A DNA stretch of 13,096 nt from Chloroflexota bacterium (GTDB lineage: Bacteria; Chloroflexota; Dehalococcoidia; Lucifugimonadales; CATQGZ01). How positions within the stretch are numbered: position 1 is the first letter of the stretch; every line of letters starts with the position of its first letter. Under the pieces are notes generated by a model. The model was not told the origin of the DNA. It ran no database searches and saw nothing but the letters and a program-made list of their open reading frames with translations. The stretch covers positions 1-13,096 of the forward strand of contig JAQBTI010000035.1 of the NCBI GenBank assembly GCA_027624995.1. The letters are read 5' to 3'. The translations under genes and the position numbers were made by a program. Of this stretch, positions 6,553 through 13,096 are shown piece after piece.

Positions 6553-8703
6553 ATGCTGGACCTTCTCAAACGGCACTTCGGCTACGACAGCTTCCGTCCA
6601 TTGCAGGAAGAGGTCATCACCAACGTGCTCGCGGGGCGAGACTCCCTGGTGGTGATGCCCACGGGCGGCGGCAAGTCGCTGTGCTATCAGCTCCCGGCGC
6701 TGGCCTTCGGAGGCCTCACTCTGGTCGTGTCGCCGCTAATAGCACTCATGAAGGACCAGGTCGACTCGCTCAAGGCCAACGGGATTGCGGCGGAGTTCAT
6801 CAACAGCACGCTTAAGGCCTCCGAGTCCCGTCGGGTGCACCAGATGGCCAGCCAGGGCCAACTCAAGGTCCTGTACGTCGCGCCGGAACGTCTGGCCGTC
6901 TCCGGCTTTCGCGACTTCCTGGGTGGTCTGGACCTCAGCCTGGTCGCGGTTGACGAAGCACACTGTATCTCGGAGTGGGGTCACGACTTCCGGCCCGACT
7001 ACCGAAACCTCAAGGTTCTGCGCCAGGACTTTCCGACCGTTCCGGTTATCGCGCTTACAGCAACAGCCACCGAGAAGGTGCGCCGCGATATCACAGACGA
7101 GCTCGATCTTCCGAATGCGGAGACGTTTCTGGCAAGCTTCGACAGGCCGAACCTGACCTACCGTGTCCAGAACAAGCGAGACCCCCGCGCTATGCTCTCG
7201 AGGCTTATTCGGGGGCATCGTGGCGAATCTGCGATCGTGTACTGCTTCTCCCGCAAGGATACGGAGGCCGTGGCCGAGGGCCTGTCGGACCAGGGTGTAC
7301 GCGCGTTGTCATACCACGCTGGGCTGGATGCGGCGGTGCGCAGTGAGAACCAGGAGAGGTTCATTCGCGACGAGGTGCGGGTAATCGTCGCGACCATCGC
7401 CTTTGGGATGGGTATCGATAAGCCGGACATTCGCCTGGTGGTCCACTACGACATGCCGAAGTCGATCGAGGGGTATTACCAGGAGACGGGGCGCGCGGGG
7501 CGGGATGGCCTGCCCAGCGAATGTGTGCTCTTCTACTCCGAGGCCGACAGGTTCAAGCACGACTTCTTCATCAAGCAGATCGAGGATGATGGCCAGCGCG
7601 ATACCGCACACCGAAAGCTTGAAAAGGTTACGCAGTTTGGCCAACTCCAGATCTGCCGACGCCGCTTCTTGCTCGAATACTTTGGAGAGGCGAGGGCCGA
7701 GGAAAACTGCGGCGGCTGCGACATCTGTGTGGGCGACGTTGAGGAATTCGAGGCCACGGAGATCGCCCAGAAGATACTCTCGACGGTGGTACGCACGGGG
7801 CAACGGTTCGGCGCGAAACACGTGGCCGAGGTCCTACGAGGCGCCAAGACAAAGCAGGTTCTGTCGAATGGACACGACCAACTTAGCGTCTACGGAGTGG
7901 CTTCGGACATGGCAGGAGAAGAGATAAAGCAGATCGCCAGTCTGCTGGTCTCAAGAGGGCTGCTTGCCAAGCAGGCCGGTGACTATCCCACCCTCGCGGT
8001 TACGGAAGACGGGTGGACCTTTTTGCGGAGTCGCCAAAGCTTGACCTTAACCAGACCCAAGCCTCCCGAGCCTGCTTTCGGTTACGTCGTCGCCGCCGAT
8101 GCAGGCTACAACCGGAGGCTGTTCGACCAGCTCAGGGACCTTCGAAAGAGCATCGCCATCGACAAAGGTGTGCCTGCCTACGTCGTATTCGGCGACGTAT
8201 CCCTTCAACAGATGGCCCGCGTGATGCCCAGGGACCGGGAAAGCTTCTCACAGATTTCAGGCGTGGGCGCTGCGAAGCTTGAAGAGTACGCCACGCCGTT
8301 TATCTCTGTGATCGGAGACCACGTCAGGCTGCACGGTCTGGACGGGCGAGATCAACGGCCCAAAGCACCTCGACCTCGTCGCACTAGTCCGGGCTCGACG
8401 TCCGACGAAACCTCGAAGCTTGTCAGGCAGAAGATGTCGATCTCCGAGATCGCACAACGGCGGGGCCTGAGATCGAGCACCGTCCTTCGACACCTAGAGC
8501 AGTTGGTGGCCGACCGTGAGCGGATTGATCTCGGTTACCTGCTCCCTGACCAGGAACGCATTTCGGCAATCACCCGGGCATTCCAGGTGACGGGTGGGAC
8601 AGGGCTTTCGCCGGTGCGTGAGATGCTCGGCGAGGAGTACACATACAGAGAGATCAGGCTGGTCCGGCTGGCCCTCGCCCAGGAGTTCCAGCCGGCCGGT
8701 TAG
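6553..8703 (+). CDS. recQ: ATP-dependent DNA helicase RecQ
   Basis: A 3'-5' DNA helicase of recombination and replication-fork repair, 716 residues. Superfamily 2 motifs: MPTGGGKS (35-42, ATP binding), VDEAHCISEWGHDFRPDY (133-150), LTATAT (168-173) and YYQETGRAGRDG (308-319). The zinc site of the RecQ-C domain is complete: C368, C386, C389 and C392. A winged-helix RQC domain follows (about 397-498), then HRDC (about 514-592), and a C-terminal helix-turn-helix (about 617-712; SISEIAQRRGLRSSTVLRHLEQL) like the HTH_40 domain found in many longer RecQ proteins. E. coli RecQ (about 610 residues) lacks this last domain. The start MLDLLKRHFGYDSFRPLQ matches the family; open frame continues upstream to 6430 but without resemblance. 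rsgA follows on the same strand after 331 nt. Confidence 0.95.
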   Translation: MLDLLKRHFGYDSFRPLQEEVITNVLAGRDSLVVMPTGGGKSLCYQLPALAFGGLTLVVSPLIALMKDQVDSLKANGIAAEFINSTLKASESRRVHQMASQGQLKVLYVAPERLAVSGFRDFLGGLDLSLVAVDEAHCISEWGHDFRPDYRNLKVLRQDFPTVPVIALTATATEKVRRDITDELDLPNAETFLASFDRPNLTYRVQNKRDPRAMLSRLIRGHRGESAIVYCFSRKDTEAVAEGLSDQGVRALSYHAGLDAAVRSENQERFIRDEVRVIVATIAFGMGIDKPDIRLVVHYDMPKSIEGYYQETGRAGRDGLPSECVLFYSEADRFKHDFFIKQIEDDGQRDTAHRKLEKVTQFGQLQICRRRFLLEYFGEARAEENCGGCDICVGDVEEFEATEIAQKILSTVVRTGQRFGAKHVAEVLRGAKTKQVLSNGHDQLSVYGVASDMAGEEIKQIASLLVSRGLLAKQAGDYPTLAVTEDGWTFLRSRQSLTLTRPKPPEPAFGYVVAADAGYNRRLFDQLRDLRKSIAIDKGVPAYVVFGDVSLQQMARVMPRDRESFSQISGVGAAKLEEYATPFISVIGDHVRLHGLDGRDQRPKAPRPRRTSPGSTSDETSKLVRQKMSISEIAQRRGLRSSTVLRHLEQLVADRERIDLGYLLPDQERISAITRAFQVTGGTGLSPVREMLGEEYTYREIRLVRLALAQEFQPAG

Positions 8704-8726
8704 GCCTACGGGCCGATTCGTCCGGG

Positions 8727-8755
8727 TTGCAGGCAGTTGGTGCAGGGAATAGAAT
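8727..8755 (+). promoter_or_regulatory. Candidate promoter in the recQ-rsgA gap
   Basis: TTGCAG (8727-8732) and TAGAAT (8750-8755, one mismatch to TATAAT) are exactly 17 nt apart. Transcription would start near 8762, about 50 nt before a 24-codon ORF and about 270 nt before rsgA. The -35 is weak (TTG plus three mismatches). Confidence 0.4.
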
Positions 8756-8812
8756 GGGCCACAACTTGAAATCGACGGTCCGCCGATCCGGGCCGATGGA
8801 GGGAGGTGCGCA

Positions 8813-8887
8813 ATGGCAAATCATACGACGGCTACGATACCGACGCGCGACCTCTCTCGCCGTTCTCGCCCGAGGTGGGACTTCTAG
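8813..8887 (+). CDS. Possible 24-residue small protein or leader peptide
   Basis: ATG at 8813 opens 24 codons ending in TAG (8885-8887). The peptide begins MANHTTATIPTRDL and ends SRRSRPRWDF; five of its last 13 residues are Arg. The support is translational: GGAGGGAGG (8798-8806) is the strongest Shine-Dalgarno match in the window, with a 6-nt spacer to the ATG. A promoter-like pair lies upstream and an intrinsic terminator 39 nt downstream. Its stop codon falls at the loop of a strong hairpin (8873-8908). I recognise no homologue. It could be a stand-alone small protein, or a leader peptide controlling rsgA. An overlapping 78-codon frame starting at GTG 8806 (to 9042) is the main alternative, but its ribosome-binding spacing is too short. 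Confidence 0.4.
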   Translation: MANHTTATIPTRDLSRRSRPRWDF

Positions 8888-8908
8888 GCATTTCGAGAAT
8901 TCCCACCT
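8873..8908 (+). promoter_or_regulatory. Hairpin 1 overlapping the end of the small ORF
   Basis: AGGTGGGA (8873-8880) pairs perfectly with TCCCACCT (8901-8908). After a C-T mismatch the stem continues with TTCT/AGAA (8882-8885/8896-8899), closing a 10-nt loop. The TAG stop codon of the small ORF sits at the top of the stem and loop. No T-tract follows, so this is not a terminator by itself. A ribosome finishing the small ORF would melt it. Confidence 0.5.
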
Positions 8909-8925
8909 GTCTTACGGCTCTTACG

Positions 8926-8966
8926 GCCATGAGCTCGCGCGAAGGTTCGCCACTCATGGCTTTTTT
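8926..8966 (+). terminator. Rho-independent terminator (hairpin 2)
   Basis: GCCATGAG (8926-8933) pairs perfectly with CTCATGGC (8953-8960), followed at once by six T (8961-8966). The enclosed segment can form an inner hairpin, GCGA/TCGC (8939-8942/8947-8950). It would end the transcript of the small ORF, or of recQ reading through, before rsgA. Confidence 0.75.
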
Positions 8967-8980
8967 GTTGCCCGACGACG

Positions 8981-9021
8981 GAAAGGCCACGAGTCTGATG
9001 ATTCATGGCCTTTCTAGTTTT
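8981..9021 (+). terminator. Hairpin 3, second possible terminator just before rsgA
   Basis: GAAAGGCCA (8981-8989) pairs perfectly with TGGCCTTTC (9006-9014). After one C-A mismatch, GAGTC/GATTC closes a TGAT loop. The 3' side runs into TAGTTTT (9015-9021), a broken T-tract, so termination is possible but weaker than at hairpin 2. It shares stem sequence with hairpin 2 (GGCCA-GA and CATGGC). It ends 20 nt before the rsgA start, close to its ribosome binding site (9024-9028). Confidence 0.5.
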
Positions 9022-9034
9022 CCAGGAGCTTTGA

Positions 9035-10258
9035 GTGACTGACGAAGCGGAGTATCAGAAGAGAAAATCGGAGCAGCCTGCCGACCACTTGAAGGCGCAG
9101 AAGGTAATAGGTCGCCACCAGTTCCGGGGCAAGACGAACAAACTCAGCCTCAAACGCAACATTGACCCCAAGGCTCCCCGCACGAAGCGGTGGGACGCCG
9201 TGAGCGAAGAGGAGTGGGACGACACCGCCGACGATCAGCTAGAGCGGGTGATGCCGCTCGACGAGAGCGACCGGCGCAGGGAAATGGAAGAGGCGGCTTT
9301 TCGAGCCGAGGCCGGACGGAGCGTCGAAAGCGGTGGCCGCGAGGAGGCCGTGGACGGCCACGGACTGGTGATATCGATGGCGAAGGGCCTGTGTCTGGTA
9401 CAGGTCGGCGACACCAGATTACAGTGCCGAATCCGCGGATCGCTGAACTCAGTTCAATCAGGATTCACCAATGCCGTCGCGGTAGGCGACAAGGTCTTGG
9501 TGGGCGATGATGGGGCCGGTGGAGGCGTGATCGACGAGGTGCTTCCCCGGCGCAACGTCCTCGCCAGGTCCAGCGTACCGGCGAGACACCTGCGGCAGAT
9601 TGTCGTTGCGAACGCAGAGCAACTGCTGATCGTCTCTTCGTGGCGCGAGCCGATCATCTGGCCGGAGCTGATCGACCGCTATCTCATCGCGGCCGAGCGC
9701 AGCGGTCTCGATCCGGTCATCTGTGTCAACAAGATCGACCTCGCTGCAGATTCGGCCGAGATTGCGGAGACGGTACGCATCTACAACGACCTGGACATTC
9801 GTGTAGTACTGAGCAGCGCCGCCACGGGAGAAGGTGTTGGCCAGCTTCGAGACATCCTCACGGGACGGATGACGGTGCTGGCGGGGCTGTCTGGGACGGG
9901 AAAGTCGTCCCTGGCCGCCGCTGTTGAACCGGGACTCGATCTAAAGACCGCCGCGGTGAGCGAAGGCACTGGCGAAGGCAAGCATACCACGACCGGTGCC
10001 ACCCTGTTCCCGCTGTCTTCTGGCGGGGCCCTGGTCGACACACCCGGCATCCGGGAATTCGGTCTGGCCGGCCTCCGCCGGCGCGAACTGGCCGGCCTCT
10101 TCCCGGAGCTCGAAGGCCTGGTCTCCGACTGTCGATTCTTCGACTGCACCCACCTGGCAGGGCCGGACTGCGCGGTACTGGCGGGAGTTGACCGCGGCGC
10201 GGTCGCCGCAAGCCGGTATCACAGCTACAAAAAGATATATCCGACGCTGCCTGAGTAG
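9035..10258 (+). CDS. rsgA: Ribosome small-subunit maturation GTPase RsgA with long N-terminal extension
   Basis: A circularly permuted GTPase that checks late 30S assembly; 407 residues against about 290-350 for most family members. Residues 1-108 are an unusual charged extension: Lys/Arg-rich to about 52, then acidic (EEEWDDTADDQLE). The OB fold follows (about 109-180), then the GTPase with permuted motif order: NKID (232-235, G4), GLSGTGKSS (284-292, G1), HTTTGATLFPL (317-327, G2) and DTPGIREFG (335-343, G3). The C-terminal zinc site is C366, C371, H373 and C379 (CRFFDCTHLAGPDC). Start: GTG with AGGAG (9024-9028) 6 nt upstream. A shorter start at Met73 or Met83 cannot be excluded, but neither has the same support. 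Hairpins directly upstream may regulate it. Confidence 0.93.
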   Translation: MTDEAEYQKRKSEQPADHLKAQKVIGRHQFRGKTNKLSLKRNIDPKAPRTKRWDAVSEEEWDDTADDQLERVMPLDESDRRREMEEAAFRAEAGRSVESGGREEAVDGHGLVISMAKGLCLVQVGDTRLQCRIRGSLNSVQSGFTNAVAVGDKVLVGDDGAGGGVIDEVLPRRNVLARSSVPARHLRQIVVANAEQLLIVSSWREPIIWPELIDRYLIAAERSGLDPVICVNKIDLAADSAEIAETVRIYNDLDIRVVLSSAATGEGVGQLRDILTGRMTVLAGLSGTGKSSLAAAVEPGLDLKTAAVSEGTGEGKHTTTGATLFPLSSGGALVDTPGIREFGLAGLRRRELAGLFPELEGLVSDCRFFDCTHLAGPDCAVLAGVDRGAVAASRYHSYKKIYPTLPE

Positions 10259-10599
10259 GCGACATGATCCCCCAATGCGGCTTTGCACCAGAAGTCGCGA
10301 TGCGAGCCCTGACTGGTGGAGAAGGCATTGGGAGTGAAGCGGGTTTGTGTCTATCGAGGTTGTGGACTTGGTTCCGGATGGGTGGAGGGCATTGGATCAC
10401 ATCGGATGAGGTGTCGGCCGTGTGGGATGGCGTGCAGAGTGACGAGGCGGAGATGCTGCGCATCGACGCAGGAAGGAACCGGGGCTTCACACGGATGGTC
10501 GCTCGAAGGAAGTCCTGAAGTGGCAGTAATAATTACGGGCTGTATAATCCCTCGCAGGGGGCCGACATAACACTCGAACCAGATGCGAAGAAGGGCGAT
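10259..10599 (+). other. Intergenic stretch without a recognisable gene
   Basis: About 340 bases between rsgA and the BNR-like remnant. Several open frames of 80-96 codons cross it on both strands, but none has a recognisable product, a credible ribosome binding site or family-like composition. The only structure I see is a promoter-like pair at 10520-10548. It may be decayed coding sequence. Confidence 0.5.
10520..10548 (+). promoter_or_regulatory. Candidate promoter of the BNR-like remnant
   Basis: A perfect -10 TATAAT (10543-10548) lies 17 nt after GTGGCA (10520-10525, four of six matches to TTGACA). Transcription would begin near 10555, about 45 nt before the GTG at 10600, which has AAGG 5 nt upstream. 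Confidence 0.5.
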
Positions 10600-10837
10600 G
10601 TGCTGATGCTGGTGGGCACCCGAATGGGGGGCATTCCTCATGTCGGCCGACCCGACTCGAAAACGGTGGGAGACTTCTGGTCCCCACTTTGCGGGGTCGG
10701 ATGTCTTTCACATGGCCTACGACGCCCGCGACCGCGGGACGGTCTTCGCGGCTATCAACAGCGTGATATGGGGCTCGGAGCTTCTAGTAGACCACCTGCC
10801 GCCCATCAACTCGGTCGACTGTGCCGTTAACGTGTAG
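10600..10837 (+). pseudogene. Frameshifted N-terminal remnant of a BNR/sialidase-like (exo-alpha-sialidase family) protein
   Basis: From GTG 10600 (or ATG 10606) one frame reads LMLVGTRMG; another frame then reads AFLMSADPTRKRW, SGPHFAGSDVFHMAYDARD and RGTVFAAINSVIWG, ending at a stop at 10835-10837. Joined, these resemble the first 55 or so residues of the BNR-repeat beta-propeller proteins usually labelled exo-alpha-sialidase or glycosyl hydrolase, which begin with a VGTRKGAF-type strand and run to about 350-400 residues. The two parts are rejoined by removing one G from the G6 run at 10626-10631. After VIWG the resemblance stops, and a new gene begins at 10881, so nearly all of the propeller is missing. 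This is a broken fragment, not a functional gene, even if the G6 shift is a sequencing error. The family call is from memory of its N-terminal pattern. Confidence 0.6.
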
Positions 10838-10880
10838 TTGTCAACCAGAGATACCAACCTTTGAATTGGAGGCCCGAAGA

Positions 10881-11261
10881 GTGAAGCAGGCGACATATAC
10901 TCGCTTATTTGCTGACGAGTCCGGAGAATCCCACTTCCAGGACATTGAAGTCGCCCTTTCGCCGGTTGACTTCGCACCACCCGCTGCAGCCTTGAACATT
11001 GCCCAGTTCCTGCCGACGGCGCAGAGCCTCTGGATAGGTGCTCCGGGCGGATGGCAGGGTGAAACGCCGCATCCGGCCCCCCAGAGACAGGTCTTCTGCA
11101 CAATGCAAGGAGAGTTCGAGGTCACAGCCAGCGACGGCGACACTCGGCGGTTCCCTCCCGGCAGCGTGCTCTTGCTCGAAGACACCCACGGAAAGGGACA
11201 TTCGACGCGCATCCTCAGCGAAGATGGCGGGCTCGTATTCGGAGTCGTCTTGGCGGATTGA
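10881..11261 (+). CDS. Small single-domain cupin protein
   Basis: A 126-residue soluble protein starting MKQATYTRLFADESGESHF. The GTG at 10881 is chosen because GGAGG (10868-10872) lies 8 nt upstream and the family-like N-terminus begins there; an open frame extends back to 10821 without support. The cupin fold is indicated by QVFCTMQGEFEVTASDG (70-86) and FPPGSVLLLEDTHGKGHSTRIL (91-112). The classical first metal motif HxH is absent: only His64 (PHPAPQRQ) precedes the strand, while E100, D101, H103 and H107 cluster in the second motif, so metal binding is uncertain. Function is unknown. The gene is convergent with mutL, whose stop lies 38 nt away, and I see no clear terminator between them. 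Confidence 0.75.
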   Translation: MKQATYTRLFADESGESHFQDIEVALSPVDFAPPAAALNIAQFLPTAQSLWIGAPGGWQGETPHPAPQRQVFCTMQGEFEVTASDGDTRRFPPGSVLLLEDTHGKGHSTRILSEDGGLVFGVVLAD

Positions 11262-11299
11262 TCGTGATGCTGACCAAATCAGGTGAACTCCCCGTCCGG

Positions 11300-13027
11300 T
11301 CAGGTGCGGCCGAACTCGCGCTCCAGATGACTGGAGCTCAGGTGAATCATCGTCGGCCTGCCGTGGGGACACGTGTTGGGCTCGCGGCACTCCTCGAGCT
11401 GCCGGGCCAGCTCGGTCATCTCGTCCAGCGACAGCGTCATACCCGCTCGGATAGCGCCGTGGCAGGCGATTGAGTACGCCGCCCGCTCGTCCCAGGACTC
11501 AAAGCCGCCGCCGTCGGCCAGCGTATCCAGCACGTCGGTCAGGGCTTGCGCCGGGTCGCCACCCGCTAGCAGCGCCGGCACTCCTCTGAGCAGATACGTC
11601 CCGTCCCCGAACGGCTCAACGACCATCCCGAGTCCGGCGATCAACTCACCCTGCTCCCGTATTAGCTCTCGGTGCTCGGGGCCCAGTTCTACCAGAGCGG
11701 GCTCCAGAAGGCTCTGGACCTGTGGAGCGCGTTCCCTGGCTTCCGACATTACGCGCTCGAACACGACCCGCTCGTGGGCGGCGTGCTGGTCGATCAGGTA
11801 CATGCCGTCTGGGCCCTCGGCAGCAACGTAAGCGCTCTGGACCTGGCCCAGCACCCGCAGAGCGGGCAGGGCTTTCTTGGGCTGAAGTGCAGGAGTGGTG
11901 GATGGTGCCGTGAGCGACGCAGCACTGTGCTCGGACTTGAACGGCTCCACTGGCCAGAAGACAGGGCCTGTCGAGGCTGGCCCGGAGTGCGGACGTGAAA
12001 TCGAAGCATGCGAGACCTCTGGTACGGGCGAGTGGAGCGTAACCGCCTCCCTCACCGTGCGCTGGACGGCGCTGAATACGGCGCTCTCTGCGCGAAATCG
12101 GACCTCCGCCTTCCCCGGATGGAAGTTCACGTCCACGTCGCCTAGAGGGAGCTTGATGTCGATGACCGCGATCGGGTACCTGCGCTCCTTCATGAACCCG
12201 TGGTAGGCCTGCTCGACGGCGAACCCGAGCACTCGGTTCTGCACCCACCTCCGGTTGACGAAGAAACTGACGCAGCTTCGGTTCGCCCGGTCATGTGACG
12301 GTGGACCGATCAATCCGCCGACCGAAGGCTCGCCCTCGACGCCCATGCCGCCCGGCGCAAGCTCGATCATCGCCTCGGCCGTCTGAAGCTTGTAAACCGC
12401 GGCGGCCACCTCACGCAGGTCTCCCGACCCAGAGCTGGAAAAGCCCCGACGGCCGTCGACGGAGAGCTCGAACGCGATCTCCGGATAGGCCATGGCGTAG
12501 CGCGTGACCAGTGTATTGATGCGCGATGTCTCGGTCGCCAGAGACCGAAGAAACTTGCGCCGCGCCGGAACATTGCGGAAGAGCTGCCGAACGCTTACGG
12601 TGGTGCCTTGAGATGCCCCCTGCCTCTCCTTCTTGCCGGTCACCCCCTCAACGATGTCCAGGCGGGCGCCGGACTCCTCACCTCGGCTCCGACTTACCAG
12701 TGTCACCGAGGCCACGGCTGCGATGCTCGGTAGAGCCTCTCCTCGGAAGCCCAGTGTTGCGATCGCATCGAGGTCTCCCGAGTCGGTGATCTTGCTTGTC
12801 GCGAACCGCTGAAATGCCAGCTCGAGCTCATCGAACGGCACGCCACACCCGTTGTCCGAAACGCGCATGTGCTCGACGCCGCCCCCTTCGATATCCACGG
12901 AGATGCGCGTCGCCCCCGCGTCCACGGAGTTCTCCACCAGCTCCTTGACCACGGAGGCTGGCCGCTCGACGACCTCTCCGGCCGCGATCTTTGACGAAAC
13001 CTCTGGCGCTAGCAGTCGAATCGGCAT
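11300..13027 (-). CDS. mutL: DNA mismatch repair protein MutL (endonuclease type)
   Basis: The mismatch-repair matchmaker that links MutS recognition to strand nicking and excision; 575 residues. The N-terminal GHKL ATPase has IAAGEVVERPASVVKELVEN with catalytic Glu29 and Asn33, SDNGCGVP (57-64) and TLGFRGEALPSI (91-102). The transducer domain includes FVNRRWVQNR (256-265) and VDVNFHPGKAEVRF (298-311). After a Ser/Pro/Thr-rich linker (about 335-388), the dimerisation domain carries the metal-dependent endonuclease motif DQHA-x2-E-x4-E (413-424), plus ACHGAIRAG (521-529) and CPHGRP (553-558). This marks a MutL that nicks DNA itself, as in organisms without MutH. Start: ATG at 13027-13025, matching the universal MPIRLL; the ribosome binding site is weak. 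mutS is often the preceding gene but is not visible here. Confidence 0.97.
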   Translation of the reverse strand: MPIRLLAPEVSSKIAAGEVVERPASVVKELVENSVDAGATRISVDIEGGGVEHMRVSDNGCGVPFDELELAFQRFATSKITDSGDLDAIATLGFRGEALPSIAAVASVTLVSRSRGEESGARLDIVEGVTGKKERQGASQGTTVSVRQLFRNVPARRKFLRSLATETSRINTLVTRYAMAYPEIAFELSVDGRRGFSSSGSGDLREVAAAVYKLQTAEAMIELAPGGMGVEGEPSVGGLIGPPSHDRANRSCVSFFVNRRWVQNRVLGFAVEQAYHGFMKERRYPIAVIDIKLPLGDVDVNFHPGKAEVRFRAESAVFSAVQRTVREAVTLHSPVPEVSHASISRPHSGPASTGPVFWPVEPFKSEHSAASLTAPSTTPALQPKKALPALRVLGQVQSAYVAAEGPDGMYLIDQHAAHERVVFERVMSEARERAPQVQSLLEPALVELGPEHRELIREQGELIAGLGMVVEPFGDGTYLLRGVPALLAGGDPAQALTDVLDTLADGGGFESWDERAAYSIACHGAIRAGMTLSLDEMTELARQLEECREPNTCPHGRPTMIHLSSSHLEREFGRT

Positions 13028-13096
13028 GTCTGAAAGAATCCCCGGTGTGTACGGTGTCGTAGTTGAGCTTGGGTGGAGCGACGCGCGTCAGAGCTA
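13028..13096. other. Upstream flank of mutL, nothing assignable
   Basis: The last 69 bases contain no recognisable gene. A frame on the plus strand from GTG 13045 stays open to the edge and two minus-strand frames are also open, but the stretch is too short to judge. Confidence 0.5.

Noticed and set aside
6736..7218. Long minus-strand open frames within recQ (also 7309-7821)
   Set aside because: They are antisense to conserved helicase motifs; long antisense frames are expected in GC-rich coding DNA.
8703..8714. GGCC-TACG-GGCC hairpin at the end of recQ as its terminator
   Set aside because: Only four base pairs and no T-tract. The real terminator is more likely hairpin 2 at 8926-8966.
8727..9017. 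A 96-codon plus-strand frame in the recQ-rsgA gap (and 8806-9042)
   Set aside because: Both run through the terminator hairpins and T-tract, lack well-spaced ribosome binding sites and show no family resemblance. The 24-codon ORF is better supported.
8762..9030. A known structured RNA (tmRNA, RNase P RNA, SRP RNA) in the recQ-rsgA gap
   Set aside because: None of the conserved sequence cores of these RNAs is visible, and the hairpins are simple stems rather than a known fold.
9858..10490. A 210-codon minus-strand frame opposite rsgA
   Set aside because: It runs antisense through the GTPase and zinc motifs and its product is compositionally biased (Pro/Arg/Ser), typical of a shadow frame.
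11646..12248. A 200-codon minus-strand frame within mutL
   Set aside because: Same strand as mutL but shifted; mutL is fully supported by domain motifs across this stretch.

Overview
This is a GC-rich bacterial chromosomal window of housekeeping and stress genes, with no phage, transposon, CRISPR or RNA gene that I could recognise. The mixture of genes, the frequent TTG/GTG starts, the MutL with an endonuclease motif and the small cupin next to a BNR/sialidase-like remnant would fit an environmental Chloroflexota bacterium (Dehalococcoidia/SAR202-like). That placement rests on gene flavour only and is low confidence.

Positions 1-3964, all minus strand: a phosphate-starvation locus read phoB, phoR, pstS, pstC (pstC runs off the left edge). 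phoB and phoR overlap by ATGA. pstS has its own leader, in which four 11-bp direct repeats (TTAACA/TTAAAG/TTCACG/TTAAAC) form a convincing PHO box just ahead of a -10 element. The sensor PhoR and regulator PhoB would therefore switch on the adjacent high-affinity phosphate importer.

Positions 4108-6360, minus strand: a cytidylate-kinase-like NTPase, preceded by a comparatively AT-rich intergenic region with a CRP-like palindrome, then an apt (adenine phosphoribosyltransferase) and double-cupin pair separated by 14 nt. apt is divergent from recQ.

Positions 6553-11261, plus strand: recQ (helicase, RQC, HRDC, C-terminal helix-turn-helix), then a 331-base leader-like stretch, rsgA with an unusual 108-residue charged N-terminal extension, about 340 bases with no clear gene, a frameshifted N-terminal remnant of a BNR/sialidase-like beta-propeller protein, and a small cupin. 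The recQ-rsgA gap is the most unusual part: a promoter-like pair, a 24-codon ORF with a near-perfect ribosome binding site, and three strong hairpins. The first hairpin has the ORF's stop codon at its loop, the second is a textbook intrinsic terminator, and the third shares stem sequence with the second. This looks like a small-gene or attenuator leader ahead of rsgA.

Positions 11300-13027, minus strand: mutL of the endonuclease type, convergent with the small cupin. The last 69 bases hold nothing assignable.
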